Shown here: positions 1-7,580 of the stretch, one piece after another
Numbering within the stretch: position 1 is the stretch's first letter
Layout of the letters: each line of letters opens with the position of its first letter
Assembly: GCA_001871685.1 (NCBI GenBank)
Contig: MNVK01000010.1
Location: 1-35,111, forward strand
Length of the DNA stretch: 35,111 bases
Origin: Nitrospirae bacterium CG1_02_44_142
GTDB lineage: Bacteria > Nitrospirota > Thermodesulfovibrionia > Thermodesulfovibrionales > UBA1546
Direction of reading: 5' to 3'
Program-made: the position numbers and the translations under genes
The notes under the pieces: generated by a model
Seen by the model: the letters and a program-made list of their open reading frames with translations, nothing else
Told to the model about the DNA's origin: nothing
Databases searched by the model: none

Positions 1-66
1 CGCTGCCTCGCAGCCTGCGTGTCCCGCGCCGATAACAATTACGTCATAATCACGGTCTTTAAACAT
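1..66 (-). CDS. mnmG: MnmG (GidA), N-terminal fragment cut by window edge
   Basis: Only the first 22 codons are in the window. They read MFKDRDYDVIVIGAGHAGCE followed by two alanines, which is the FAD-binding Rossmann glycine motif (GxGxxG) at the N-terminus of MnmG. MnmG works with MnmE to install the carboxymethylaminomethyl group at wobble U34 of certain tRNAs. The start is ATG. There is no Shine-Dalgarno sequence, and a TATAAT box lies 5 nt upstream, so the mRNA may be leaderless. The neighbouring accessory island begins behind its promoter. Identity is near certain despite the short length, because the GAGHAGCEAA stretch is highly characteristic. Confidence 0.88.
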   Translation of the reverse strand, partial: MFKDRDYDVIVIGAGHAGCEAA

Positions 67-71
67 GATTT

Positions 72-77
72 ATTATA
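72..77 (-). promoter_or_regulatory. -10 box of mnmG
   Basis: On the minus strand TATAAT ends 5 nt before the mnmG ATG. A transcript starting about 7 nt downstream would begin at the start codon itself. No convincing -35 is visible. Confidence 0.5.
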
Positions 78-162
78 CCTTATCGGGTTGGTATGAGAAC
101 TTGAAGGGCAAGGCGATATTTATGTGGGGAAGTTTGTTGATAGAGACACTTTAAAATACATC

Positions 163-1491
163 TCAAATTTTCTCTAAATCTAAAACCCAATCAATTTCAA
201 TTATTCCACCGCGACCATTTCTATCAAATCTCATATAACGATTTTTGATTTTGTAGCCCCACTTGTTGGTTATTTTAAAACCATTCCGTTCTGCGATTTC
301 AGTCAAGAAGTCAGCAGTATTAAAGGGAATGTTGCTTACTGAACTGTCGCCGACTACCATTATATAATGCCTGCCTTTGTCTAAGCATTTTGATATTTCT
401 GCAAAGTGATTTTCCATGCCAACAAAATATTTGAATGTAATGTAGGCATGTTTATGCCCATTTTTCTTGTCTATTTTAAATACCCTTTGAATTTTGTCGT
501 CCAGTTTTTTAATTCCTATGATTGTTTCAAATGGCGTATATTCTACAAACTCTTTTTTATAAAAATGTTTTGTCCCTATGTATTCTTTTTTCTTCTCATT
601 CTGTTTTGGCTGTGTTTGAATGCCAAATAAATCTCCAATCCAAAACAACTCAACCATCTGATTATAAATATAATCTATAGCCTTGATATAGGGTGGCGAA
701 GTAATTGCCAAATCTATATTTTGTCCTTTCAGTTTTACTTTTAACGAGTCTGTACTTGATGAACAAATAATCCGATTTCTAAGTTTAGGTTTAATGTTTT
801 CAGAGAACTTTGTAATTCGCTCCTTGAACAAATCAAGTTGTGAAAGAAAAAGACTTAATGGTTCTTCGGGAGCCTTAATGTGAGTGTGTGAAACATAAGT
901 TTTTTGCGACTCATTATCTGCATAAGAAACACGCCGTATTATAGATGAAAAACATATAATTAAAAGATGCTGAATATCCTTAATGCTTTTATTATCGCCA
1001 AATCTTTCAGGTATCTGATTAATGAGAGTCCGTATTATTGAAAGCTTATTTATTGTTTCTTTAGGAAACCAATGTTCAATCGTTTCGCATTCTGGTTTAA
1101 ACTCTCCTCTTTTTTTCTTTTTAATTCCTTTCACAAGCCAGTCTGAAACTTTGTTTAGCTCTGAGATATTAACAGCTGTGGTTTTGACTTTCGCGATTAG
1201 GCATGATAAAGGATCTATGTCAATGCCGATTACATTATGTCCCACTAAAATTCCTTCTACTAAAGTTGTTCCTGAACCACAGAAGGGATCTAAGATAGTT
1301 TTACTTTTTTGCCTTGATAAATACTTATTGATTGCCCATTTTGGAATATGTGGAATGAATTTAGCCGGATATTTATGAAAACCGTGTGTGTGAGCTGTTA
1401 CATTATTAGTAAATATATTTAAAATTGAGCCTTGCTCGATTTCATCTGGTATAAATTCCTTAACAATCAAATAATCCTGCGATTTAATCAT
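163..1491 (-). CDS. Site-specific DNA methyltransferase (M1 of HNH R-M operon)
   Basis: A 442-residue amino-methyltransferase of the N6-adenine/N4-cytosine type. Motif I is DPFCGSGTT (residues 68-76, SAM binding) followed by IGIDIDP. The catalytic motif is TSPPY (SPPY at 265-268). The order motif I, roughly 190-residue variable region, then SPPY resembles the alpha arrangement, with the middle probably holding target recognition. SPPY, rather than DPPY or NPPY, favours N4-cytosine, but this is not decisive. Its ATG overlaps the stop of the upstream methyltransferase by 4 nt, so the two are translationally coupled. The N-terminal HGFHKYPAKFIP stretch resembles the methyltransferase at 18378-19988, so the two are homologous. 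It is last in the R-M2-M1 operon and visibly AT-rich. Confidence 0.85.
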   Translation of the reverse strand: MIKSQDYLIVKEFIPDEIEQGSILNIFTNNVTAHTHGFHKYPAKFIPHIPKWAINKYLSRQKSKTILDPFCGSGTTLVEGILVGHNVIGIDIDPLSCLIAKVKTTAVNISELNKVSDWLVKGIKKKKRGEFKPECETIEHWFPKETINKLSIIRTLINQIPERFGDNKSIKDIQHLLIICFSSIIRRVSYADNESQKTYVSHTHIKAPEEPLSLFLSQLDLFKERITKFSENIKPKLRNRIICSSSTDSLKVKLKGQNIDLAITSPPYIKAIDYIYNQMVELFWIGDLFGIQTQPKQNEKKKEYIGTKHFYKKEFVEYTPFETIIGIKKLDDKIQRVFKIDKKNGHKHAYITFKYFVGMENHFAEISKCLDKGRHYIMVVGDSSVSNIPFNTADFLTEIAERNGFKITNKWGYKIKNRYMRFDRNGRGGIIEIDWVLDLEKI

Positions 1492-2924
1492 CTTTCAAGT
1501 AAAACAATACTTTCTCTTAAGTAATTTTTCAGATATTCTAATCCCTGTTTTTGTTGAGAGCTTGTAGTTAAATGTCTTGTTACAAAGATGCTTTTCACTT
1601 TAAAGCCTATTTCTCTTGCAATTTCAGCAATTAAACTATCTGTTGGAATAATTACACCTGAATAAGCAGAATTGCCCACAACAATTCCTATATAGCCATT
1701 TTTAGTTGTTTGTCTGTAAAGCTTATTTAAAAGAGTGTACATATCATCAAAATAGCCTCTTACGACATTCGGAATATTATTATTCCAAAGCTTTTGAGGC
1801 TCAAAAAGGCTTATAAGATTCTCAAGATATTCATTTCTATAAATTATTAATTTATGATTTAACGAATTTGTATTTGAACGAAAACCAGTGTTTCGCAATT
1901 TTCTGAATTCTTCTTTTTCAGAAACAAACTCTCCAAGCCAAAGCTCAATCTTATGTATCTCAAAATAGTCAAAACAGTTACAGTAAGGAGGCGAAAAGAA
2001 TGTTAATTCAATTTCATCTGAGAAATACTTATCGAACTCTAAGCAGCTACCCTTGTAAATGTTTGGTTTTTTATCACATTTGCCATAATTAAATTTCAAG
2101 TCAGATAGAATCATTTCAAGACGATTAGAAAAATTAGTTTTTACAAAGCTGAATTTGTTATCAGGAAATTTTTCATTTTCCCATCTTTCTTTCTCAATGT
2201 TTATATAACCATTAGGCGTTCTCTTGCGATTTTTGTATTTAATTCCGTTGCCTTCTTTCTTAATGTTTGAAACATCTTCAATGATTGAAAGCCATGCAAC
2301 AAAGAGTACCATTTTTGTTTTTTCATGCTGAATAGCTTTTATATGTTGTTTAAATTGAAGAAGCGCCTGTAAAATTTCTTGATTAAATACTTTTTCAGCT
2401 AAATCAAAAGAGGTCTGAAAAATCTCCTTAGATTTTTCAATGTCCTTCAACTTTTTTAATTCCACTTCAACTTGAATTACGTCCTTTGAAGCATATTGCT
2501 CATTTTCAACTTTGGCAACTAAGACTGAAATAGGGTTTACATCAATTCCAAATGAATTTAAATCAGCTATGCGAGAAGCCAGAAGGGTAGTTCCACTACC
2601 TGAGAATGGGTCAAAAGTATTTCCTTTGATTTTCAACTCTTTGATAAAAGCATTTACAAGTTTTAGAGAGTAACCTTCACGATAGGGAAACCATCTTTGG
2701 ACTGGTGTTTGGTTAGCAAGTTGAAAATGTACTTGATTTCTGAAAGACTCGCCATTATAAAACTGGAGAGACTGTTCGAGCTTATTAAATATTTTTATCT
2801 GCTTTGCTTGTGAATTTTCTAATTCGGCCTCAAAAAGGTTGTAATTTAATGTTGGTTCAGCAACTATGCTGACTACTTCAAATTCGTCAAATGATGTTTT
2901 ATATGCTAATTCGGTATGTCCCAT
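1488..2924 (-). CDS. Site-specific DNA methyltransferase (M2 of HNH R-M operon)
   Basis: A 478-residue amino-methyltransferase. Motif I is DPFSGSGTT (residues 105-113) with GIDVNP behind it, and the catalytic motif is FSPPYCNCFDY (SPPY at 311-314). The layout matches its partner gene downstream, but the sequences are clearly different, so this is not a recent duplication. Two unlike methyltransferases behind one nuclease are usual when a restriction enzyme reads an asymmetric site, with each strand needing its own modification. There is no clear Shine-Dalgarno before the ATG; it starts 11 nt after the nuclease stop and probably depends on coupled translation. The methylated base cannot be told from the sequence alone. 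Confidence 0.85.
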   Translation of the reverse strand: MGHTELAYKTSFDEFEVVSIVAEPTLNYNLFEAELENSQAKQIKIFNKLEQSLQFYNGESFRNQVHFQLANQTPVQRWFPYREGYSLKLVNAFIKELKIKGNTFDPFSGSGTTLLASRIADLNSFGIDVNPISVLVAKVENEQYASKDVIQVEVELKKLKDIEKSKEIFQTSFDLAEKVFNQEILQALLQFKQHIKAIQHEKTKMVLFVAWLSIIEDVSNIKKEGNGIKYKNRKRTPNGYINIEKERWENEKFPDNKFSFVKTNFSNRLEMILSDLKFNYGKCDKKPNIYKGSCLEFDKYFSDEIELTFFSPPYCNCFDYFEIHKIELWLGEFVSEKEEFRKLRNTGFRSNTNSLNHKLIIYRNEYLENLISLFEPQKLWNNNIPNVVRGYFDDMYTLLNKLYRQTTKNGYIGIVVGNSAYSGVIIPTDSLIAEIAREIGFKVKSIFVTRHLTTSSQQKQGLEYLKNYLRESIVLLER

Positions 2925-2935
2925 TTTATGTTGTT

Positions 2936-4213
2936 TTAGCCCTTAAATCTGTTACTCCTGTGATACTGAATAAATTCGACTAATGGCAACCTCCTATCCA
3001 TTCTATTCTTGATTTGAATGTTTGCGCTTGAAATTATGGCGGTTTTGAGATTCTGGTTCGGTATATCATTAAATCTTGCTGATGTAATGATTTTATGAGT
3101 ATCAGTAAGTGAGAAATAACCTTTGTCAAAAGCAATATGACAATGCCTGCATAAACATAATCCATTTAAGATATGTGCCCTATGTGGAATATTGCTATCT
3201 TGTGCATTATCAGGCTTAATGTGCGCTGCCTCAACAAAGATTTGTCCTATAACATCACAATTCGGGACAGCACATATGTAATTATATTTCTTTTTTATTC
3301 TTATAGACCATGCCGCATTCCTTATCCTTCGCGTGCTTTGTGAAAACCTCAAATCACTACTTAAAATGTCAATCTCTGGTATCTGAATTTCTTCCTGTTC
3401 TGCAACGGCATCAACTAATGGCGCTGTGAAAATTTCATCGGTAATTTGTTCTTCTATATTTTGTTCTTGTGTTATCGCTTCAAAAATAGAACGAATTGAG
3501 TCTTTGAATGGTGAAATTTCAATTAGTGGATTTTCTCTTATTGATTGCCAGTCTACACCGGTTAGAAATGGACTTGGCTCGAAACTCTTAATCTCTTGAA
3601 TAAAATCTGAATACTTACCTGTATAAAATAATCTTCCTTGTACCTCTTGAAACAGACCTGAATTTATAAGATCTCTTTTCCAGTATGATGCGTTGTCTCC
3701 TACTCTTTGAGTATTGCCGTCAACTAATGCTTCAAATTCTCTAATAGAAATAGAATTCTGAGTATCAAGAATATTTAACAAGAACCTCAAAGGCATTTCA
3801 CCATTTGCCGGATTTATGCTGTATTGAACCTGTGTATTATTGAAAGCATAAATAGCAAGTGAAATTGTTAGAGTTAATTCATAAACTTTTTGGGCTGCAC
3901 CGTAATTACCCACTGTGTAAAGGTCATTCCAAAGACTACCCATTCTTGTCCAGATAAGCGGGCATTGAGTACCATCTTTAATAAAGCCGTAACGAATCAT
4001 TGCACGAATTTTAGTTTGCATTGTAGATGGCTGAATATCGGCGGCGGCTGCAAATTTATACATTTTTTGGTTTCCGCTCCTACCACCAGACCAGCTAAAC
4101 CCAATATATTCAGGTTTTTGACTTTCAAGAACCAATGTTCTGACTGTCAATAATTCTTCAAGATTCGAACTGCTTCTTGAATGAAACCAGTCTCCATTAA
4201 TAGATGCCATCAT
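2936..4213 (-). CDS. HNH endonuclease, probable restriction enzyme
   Basis: A 425-residue protein with a C-terminal HNH domain. Metal-binding cysteines are C314 and C319, then EAAHIKP (H331), then NGLCLCRHCH (N350, C355, C358, H359), then AFDKGYF. This pattern belongs to the HNH_2-like group. The first 290 residues are not recognised and would be expected to hold DNA recognition; part of this region (FAAAADIQPSTMQTKIRAMI) looks winged-helix-like. It starts at ATG after GAGAAGAGGA, an adequate Shine-Dalgarno. The two methyltransferases follow at once, so the likely role is cleavage of foreign DNA in a Type II/IIS-like system. An alternative is a modification-dependent nuclease, but the linked methyltransferases argue against it. 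Confidence 0.8.
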   Translation of the reverse strand: MMASINGDWFHSRSSSNLEELLTVRTLVLESQKPEYIGFSWSGGRSGNQKMYKFAAAADIQPSTMQTKIRAMIRYGFIKDGTQCPLIWTRMGSLWNDLYTVGNYGAAQKVYELTLTISLAIYAFNNTQVQYSINPANGEMPLRFLLNILDTQNSISIREFEALVDGNTQRVGDNASYWKRDLINSGLFQEVQGRLFYTGKYSDFIQEIKSFEPSPFLTGVDWQSIRENPLIEISPFKDSIRSIFEAITQEQNIEEQITDEIFTAPLVDAVAEQEEIQIPEIDILSSDLRFSQSTRRIRNAAWSIRIKKKYNYICAVPNCDVIGQIFVEAAHIKPDNAQDSNIPHRAHILNGLCLCRHCHIAFDKGYFSLTDTHKIITSARFNDIPNQNLKTAIISSANIQIKNRMDRRLPLVEFIQYHRSNRFKG

Positions 4214-4253
4214 TTATCCTCTTCTCAATTAGCACAAGCTATTACTGATGATT

Positions 4254-4282
4254 ATAATAGTTTTATGTCCTGCAATGCTCAA
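4254..4282 (-). promoter_or_regulatory. Promoter of the HNH-methyltransferase operon
   Basis: On the minus strand a -35-like TTGAGC (4277-4282) and a -10-like TATTAT (4254-4259) are 17 bp apart. An overlapping TATAAT lies at 4251-4256. This places the nuclease gene first in the transcript, ahead of its protecting methyltransferases. Confidence 0.45.
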
Positions 4283-4300
4283 ATAATAAAACCGTCACTT

Positions 4301-5404
4301 TTACTTTAACTTCTTTAATAATAGTTCAGGCTCTTTTTCTAAATATACTTCTGGCTGTCCACCAGTTCCTTGAAAAAGTACAAGAATGTGGTGTCCATCG
4401 CGGGTGCTCACAGAGTAATGAGGTTTTTCGTCTACTTTTCCATCTACATATACTTTTTGCCCTTTTGCCCCATCAGGTGATTGATAGAAAGAATCAACTT
4501 TACCATCGGTATCTGACAAATGCCTTTTCTCCGATATGACAACAAGTCCCGGCTTTTCATCTTTCATCGCTCTATAAAGATTTTCTGAAAAACCTGATTC
4601 GAGACCGTGATGAGGTGCTACCAAAATTGAGAGACCATGAGAACCAAGCAAGGATTTTAGCGATGGTTGATTTCCGGTTATTTCGTGCCACGTTGGATGT
4701 ATGGTATTTTGTCTTCTATCAAATACGGTATAACGCTTTTCAAGTCCCTTGCCCTCATCTAACAGATGGTTAAGAGTATCCGGATTTATATCGCCAGGAA
4801 TTAATAATGTGTGAAAACCATGCCTATAGAAAATTATTAGACTTGTTCCATTCCCATACTCTTGATCATTATCTGGGTAAATTTCGCCAATGACCGGAGG
4901 TCTTACATAATAGAGGCCGTATTCTATATTTGGAATAGATTTTAGTGATTCATAGCAAATGGTCTGTAGGGGTAGCTTTCTACCTTCATATATTGACTTA
5001 TATATTTCTAAATTATTTTCACTTCCCTTTGGATTATTAATTCTGTTCCAATCAATAGCCTCAGATTTTGCAGAACCAGTTGTTTTATCATGTGGGCATG
5101 TATGCAACGATGAATAAAAAGGGGAACTTTTCTGATCCGGGGTTGCCAAGCAACTGATATCTGTTATGTGGTCTGCGTGAGGATGAGAAATAATTGTCTG
5201 GGCGACTTTACATTTTTTGTATTCGTCCAAATAAGGAATAATATTTTTATTTAGAAAAGCAGACGGCTTGAAATCTTCTGAGCTTCCAAAATCATACATT
5301 ATTCCTTGGTTAAGAGCTGTGCGGATAAAAATACAAAGCCCACGCCCAACATTGAAAACCCATATATGACTTCTTTGTGATGAAACCCACGATGGAATAG
5401 CCAT
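4301..5404 (-). CDS. ComEC-like metallo-beta-lactamase-fold hydrolase
   Basis: A 367-residue stand-alone MBL-fold protein. The metal motif HPHADH is at residues 74-79, with further ligands expected at GD (D205, in LLIPGDINPD) and H265/H266 (APHHG). The NGTSLII...FHTLLIPGD stretch resembles the nuclease-like MBL domain at the C-terminus of ComEC/Rec2 competence proteins, but the membrane channel is absent. Family members act on phosphodiesters such as nucleic acids or nucleotides; the substrate here is unknown. There is no signal peptide, so it is probably cytoplasmic. It starts 2 nt after the stop of the four-helix membrane gene at 5407-6030, indicating a tightly coupled pair. The accessory-island setting suggests defence, but this is inference. 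Confidence 0.75.
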   Translation of the reverse strand: MAIPSWVSSQRSHIWVFNVGRGLCIFIRTALNQGIMYDFGSSEDFKPSAFLNKNIIPYLDEYKKCKVAQTIISHPHADHITDISCLATPDQKSSPFYSSLHTCPHDKTTGSAKSEAIDWNRINNPKGSENNLEIYKSIYEGRKLPLQTICYESLKSIPNIEYGLYYVRPPVIGEIYPDNDQEYGNGTSLIIFYRHGFHTLLIPGDINPDTLNHLLDEGKGLEKRYTVFDRRQNTIHPTWHEITGNQPSLKSLLGSHGLSILVAPHHGLESGFSENLYRAMKDEKPGLVVISEKRHLSDTDGKVDSFYQSPDGAKGQKVYVDGKVDEKPHYSVSTRDGHHILVLFQGTGGQPEVYLEKEPELLLKKLK

Positions 5405-5406
5405 TG

Positions 5407-6030
5407 TTATCCTTTATCCTCTTCCGAAATAGTTTTTGATTTTGACTCTTGTGATTTTAAATATTTAATTACAATCACTAATTGAATACTTAAAAAAGCA
5501 AGACCACCTCCAATTACTATTAACCATTTATAACTATACGAAGCCAATACGATAAATAGTAAAACTCCAAGAAGTGTAGAATTTAAAGCTCCAATGATAT
5601 ATGCAAGCCATATTTGACTGCTTTCTCGGCTAAAATAAGGCTGTTTTTCATCTATATACATGCGGGAAGTATTTTCAAATCCAAATGGCTTTAATGCTAA
5701 AAATAGTTTTCTCTGTTCGTTTATATATCGGGAAACCCGAACATAATAAGAGCGGTTAATAAGAACAAGGTAAAACATGAATGCCCCAAGAATCAAACCA
5801 ATTATAAGAGAAATTATAATAGGCATGGTAAAATCTACTTGTAGGTTTGCTTTGAAAATGCCGAGCGCTGCACCAATAAGAACGGTATAGGCAGTAAACA
5901 TGAATTTTAAAATATCAAATATCTGAGTATCGTGATGACGCATCTGTTGAAAGCATTGATTGAAATCACGCTCAAGAAATTTTAATGCCTCTTTTTCTTG
6001 CTCTGAAATATTGTGTATTGCTTCATTCAT
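5407..6030 (-). CDS. Four-helix membrane protein paired with the MBL protein
   Basis: A 207-residue protein, not recognised. It has a charged N-terminal helix (residues 1-40), hydrophobic segments at about 41-59, 68-92, 139-163 and 168-190, a basic cytoplasmic-looking loop between segments 2 and 3 (RVSRYINEQRKLF), and a charged Ser/Lys/Glu tail. The 2+2 helix layout with a soluble loop recalls SLATT-like and other membrane effectors of nucleotide-signalling defence systems, but no family signature was verified. It is first in a two-gene operon with the MBL hydrolase, with AAGGA upstream of the ATG. A function as pore-former or sensor is speculation. Confidence 0.6.
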   Translation of the reverse strand: MNEAIHNISEQEKEALKFLERDFNQCFQQMRHHDTQIFDILKFMFTAYTVLIGAALGIFKANLQVDFTMPIIISLIIGLILGAFMFYLVLINRSYYVRVSRYINEQRKLFLALKPFGFENTSRMYIDEKQPYFSRESSQIWLAYIIGALNSTLLGVLLFIVLASYSYKWLIVIGGGLAFLSIQLVIVIKYLKSQESKSKTISEEDKG

Positions 6031-6078
6031 TAGGTTTTTCCTTTATACTTTATGTCAGCACTTCTTTTAATTGTCCAG

Positions 6079-6107
6079 TTTATATTGTGACACCTGAGCA
6101 TGGACAA
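6079..6107 (-). promoter_or_regulatory. Promoter of the membrane-protein/MBL pair
   Basis: On the minus strand TTGTCC (6102-6107) and TATAAA (6079-6084) are exactly 17 bp apart, about 50 nt before the ATG at 6030. This supports a unit transcribed separately from the upstream mazEF group. Confidence 0.45.
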
Positions 6108-6133
6108 CCATCCCGTTTTGCTTTTTCCATGTG

Positions 6134-6712
6134 TTATAGCCTCTCCATCATTTCTTCAGTGGAAAGTAGTTTCGGCCCTGAGACACCAAGTCTGACTTGC
6201 TGGCATTTTTCTCTTCTCAAAATGTCTTCAAATTTGATAGAGGCAAGATAATCTTTGTTTGCAAGTTCCTGAATTAAGTGTGCCTCAAATGGAAAGTCCA
6301 CTACCTCGTTGCCTTTATAGCTCGTAACACTAAAGAGCTTTCGCTCACCAGCTCTCAAATATGGGTATGATGGAAACGTCAGTCTAATTTTTTCCTTTTT
6401 ATCAATCACCACGTCATCAACAGCAATATTTATCGCAGTGGCGTTGCCTACATTAGCTAATTCGAACATGCGTTCTGTCTTATCAAATGATATTGTTAAA
6501 AGGGCGGTTGTAGAGACCTCTATCTGGTGCTTCATAGCAAGCTGAACTTTGTTCGTCTCGACCGTGTACCAGATGATAGCCAGCAGTGTTGCAAAAAGCA
6601 CGGAAAAGGTGAGTCTATTCTCTAACGCAATGGTCTGTGGAAGTAGGCAAAAAGAAAGAACGACGATAAGAAAGATAGCCGCTATCACGATATAGTTTTT
6701 TTTCTCACCCAT
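6134..6712 (-). CDS. Hypothetical two-helix membrane protein
   Basis: A 192-residue protein of unknown function. Two hydrophobic segments (about residues 7-25 and 34-50) are followed by a soluble domain rich in beta-forming residues, ending in LGVSGPKLLSTEEMMERL. The ATG at 6712 is preferred over an in-frame TTG at 6721, because AAGGAGG ends 10 nt before the ATG but only 1 nt before the TTG. The Shine-Dalgarno lies inside the last codons of the small ORF upstream, suggesting coupling to the mazEF transcript. It sits between a toxin-antitoxin pair and a putative defence pair; nothing else fixes its role. Confidence 0.6.
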   Translation of the reverse strand: MGEKKNYIVIAAIFLIVVLSFCLLPQTIALENRLTFSVLFATLLAIIWYTVETNKVQLAMKHQIEVSTTALLTISFDKTERMFELANVGNATAINIAVDDVVIDKKEKIRLTFPSYPYLRAGERKLFSVTSYKGNEVVDFPFEAHLIQELANKDYLASIKFEDILRREKCQQVRLGVSGPKLLSTEEMMERL

Positions 6713-6717
6713 AGCTT

Positions 6718-6840
6718 TCAAACCTCCTTCTTCATCCTCTCAAAATGCACGATATTATTCGGCTTGTACCTTTCCTTCCTCATCCCTTTAAACGTCTCCC
6801 TATCCGCTTTCTGATGAACAACTTTGCTTTCTATTCCCAA
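6718..6840 (-). CDS. Possible 40-residue small protein after mazF
   Basis: An open frame starts at a TTG overlapping the last codons of mazF and ends with TGA 5 nt before the next gene's ATG. It is highly basic, with tracts such as KADRETFKGMRKERYKP, and its composition looks coding. The Shine-Dalgarno of the next gene is embedded in its AAG GAG GTT end. It could be a real small protein coupling mazF to the membrane gene, or the surviving tail of a lost gene. No family is recognised. Confidence 0.35.
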   Translation of the reverse strand: MGIESKVVHQKADRETFKGMRKERYKPNNIVHFERMKKEV

Positions 6841-7190
6841 AATTCGCTCAATCCCATGCTTATTGCTATAGCCTTATCAACTTCGTTAATCTTGTATTCG
6901 GGAAGCGCTCCAACAAAATTCTCCAGTCTCTCTTTATCAATGGTATATATCTGTCCAAGATGTACAACAGATTCATGTGGCAGTCCGCTCTCTTTTGGCT
7001 TTATTAATACGCCTACCGGCAATTCAGCAACTTTGAGATTGCTTGTTATGGCAGCAACAATTGTCAAGCTCCCTACTTTATTACCTATGTCGTTTTGAAT
7101 AACAAGCGCCGGATGAGGCCCTTTCATTTCCCTGCCCTTTGAAGGACTAAAGTCAAGAAAATATATTTCACCACGTTTAGGCTGTTTCAT
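6831..7190 (-). CDS. mazF: MazF/PemK-family endoribonuclease toxin
   Basis: A 119-residue protein of the MazF fold. It opens with KRGEIYFLDFSP, then GREMKGPHPALVIQND and the TIVAAITS strand, the usual order of conserved blocks. The common KxRPxxV block reads GPHPALV, with H in place of R. MazF toxins cut mRNA at short single-stranded motifs. Its ATG overlaps the antitoxin stop by 4 nt, and antitoxin before toxin is the standard order. Length is normal for an intact toxin. The target sequence cannot be inferred. Confidence 0.9.
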   Translation of the reverse strand: MKQPKRGEIYFLDFSPSKGREMKGPHPALVIQNDIGNKVGSLTIVAAITSNLKVAELPVGVLIKPKESGLPHESVVHLGQIYTIDKERLENFVGALPEYKINEVDKAIAISMGLSEFWE

Positions 7191-7462
7191 TTTCTCTTCG
7201 TCTTTTTGCCGGTCTTATATGTTGCAGCAGACTCCGCACAGATACTCAAAAAGTCTTCTGAAAGGCGCTTATCGTCATCTGCGATTTCCTTGTAAATTCT
7301 TTCCGCTTTTTCAATAACCTGCTGCTTCTTGTAATCACTAATCATTTTTGTAATAGCCTCTCTGACAATTTCGCTTCTGTTCTTTTTTAATCCCTTTGAA
7401 ATCCTGTCTATCTCTTCAACAAGTTCTGTAGGAAAGCTTATCCCAAGTTTTGCAACCGGCAT
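7187..7462 (-). CDS. mazE: Ribbon-helix-helix antitoxin of the MazF toxin
   Basis: A 91-residue protein with an N-terminal ribbon-helix-helix: strand KLGISFPTELVEEIDRI, then helix KKNRSEIVREAITKMISDY. A charged C-terminal region (ending KTGKKTKRK) would bind and neutralise MazF. Such antitoxins repress their own promoter as dimers of dimers. The Shine-Dalgarno AAGGAGGTG precedes the ATG at good spacing. Three copies of AATACCATA cover the promoter and are the likely operator. The gene symbol reflects role rather than close similarity to E. coli MazE. Confidence 0.85.
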   Translation of the reverse strand: MPVAKLGISFPTELVEEIDRISKGLKKNRSEIVREAITKMISDYKKQQVIEKAERIYKEIADDDKRLSEDFLSICAESAATYKTGKKTKRK

Positions 7463-7476
7463 TTACACCTCCTTGA

Positions 7477-7525
7477 AATACCATATTCTTTAAATTAGAA
7501 TACCATAAGGAATACCATATTTCAA
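7477..7525 (-). promoter_or_regulatory. mazEF promoter with three operator repeats
   Basis: On the minus strand -35 TTGAAA (7520-7525) and -10 TATTCT (7497-7502) are 17 bp apart. AATACCATA (plus-strand reading) occurs at 7477-7485, 7499-7507 and 7511-7519, with starts 22 and 12 bp apart. The second and third copies overlap the -10 and the spacer, as expected of an autorepressed RHH operator. Confidence 0.7.
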
Positions 7526-7552
7526 CCCTCAGCGGAATATTCGTTAAGACAT

Positions 7553-7558
7553 TATAAT
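7553..7558 (+). promoter_or_regulatory. -10 box upstream of the NYN-domain gene
   Basis: A perfect TATAAT lies 12 bp before the GGAGG at 7570-7574. Transcription would start near 7565, downstream of the TTG at 7563, so that TTG cannot be the start codon. No good -35 is visible. Confidence 0.5.
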
Positions 7559-7580
7559 ATCGTTGAATCGGAGGTGTGCT

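Noticed and set aside
6031..6133. Short peptide frames with CPCSGVTI-like text, perhaps a transposase relic
   Set aside because: Too short and interrupted by stops; a promoter explains the region better.
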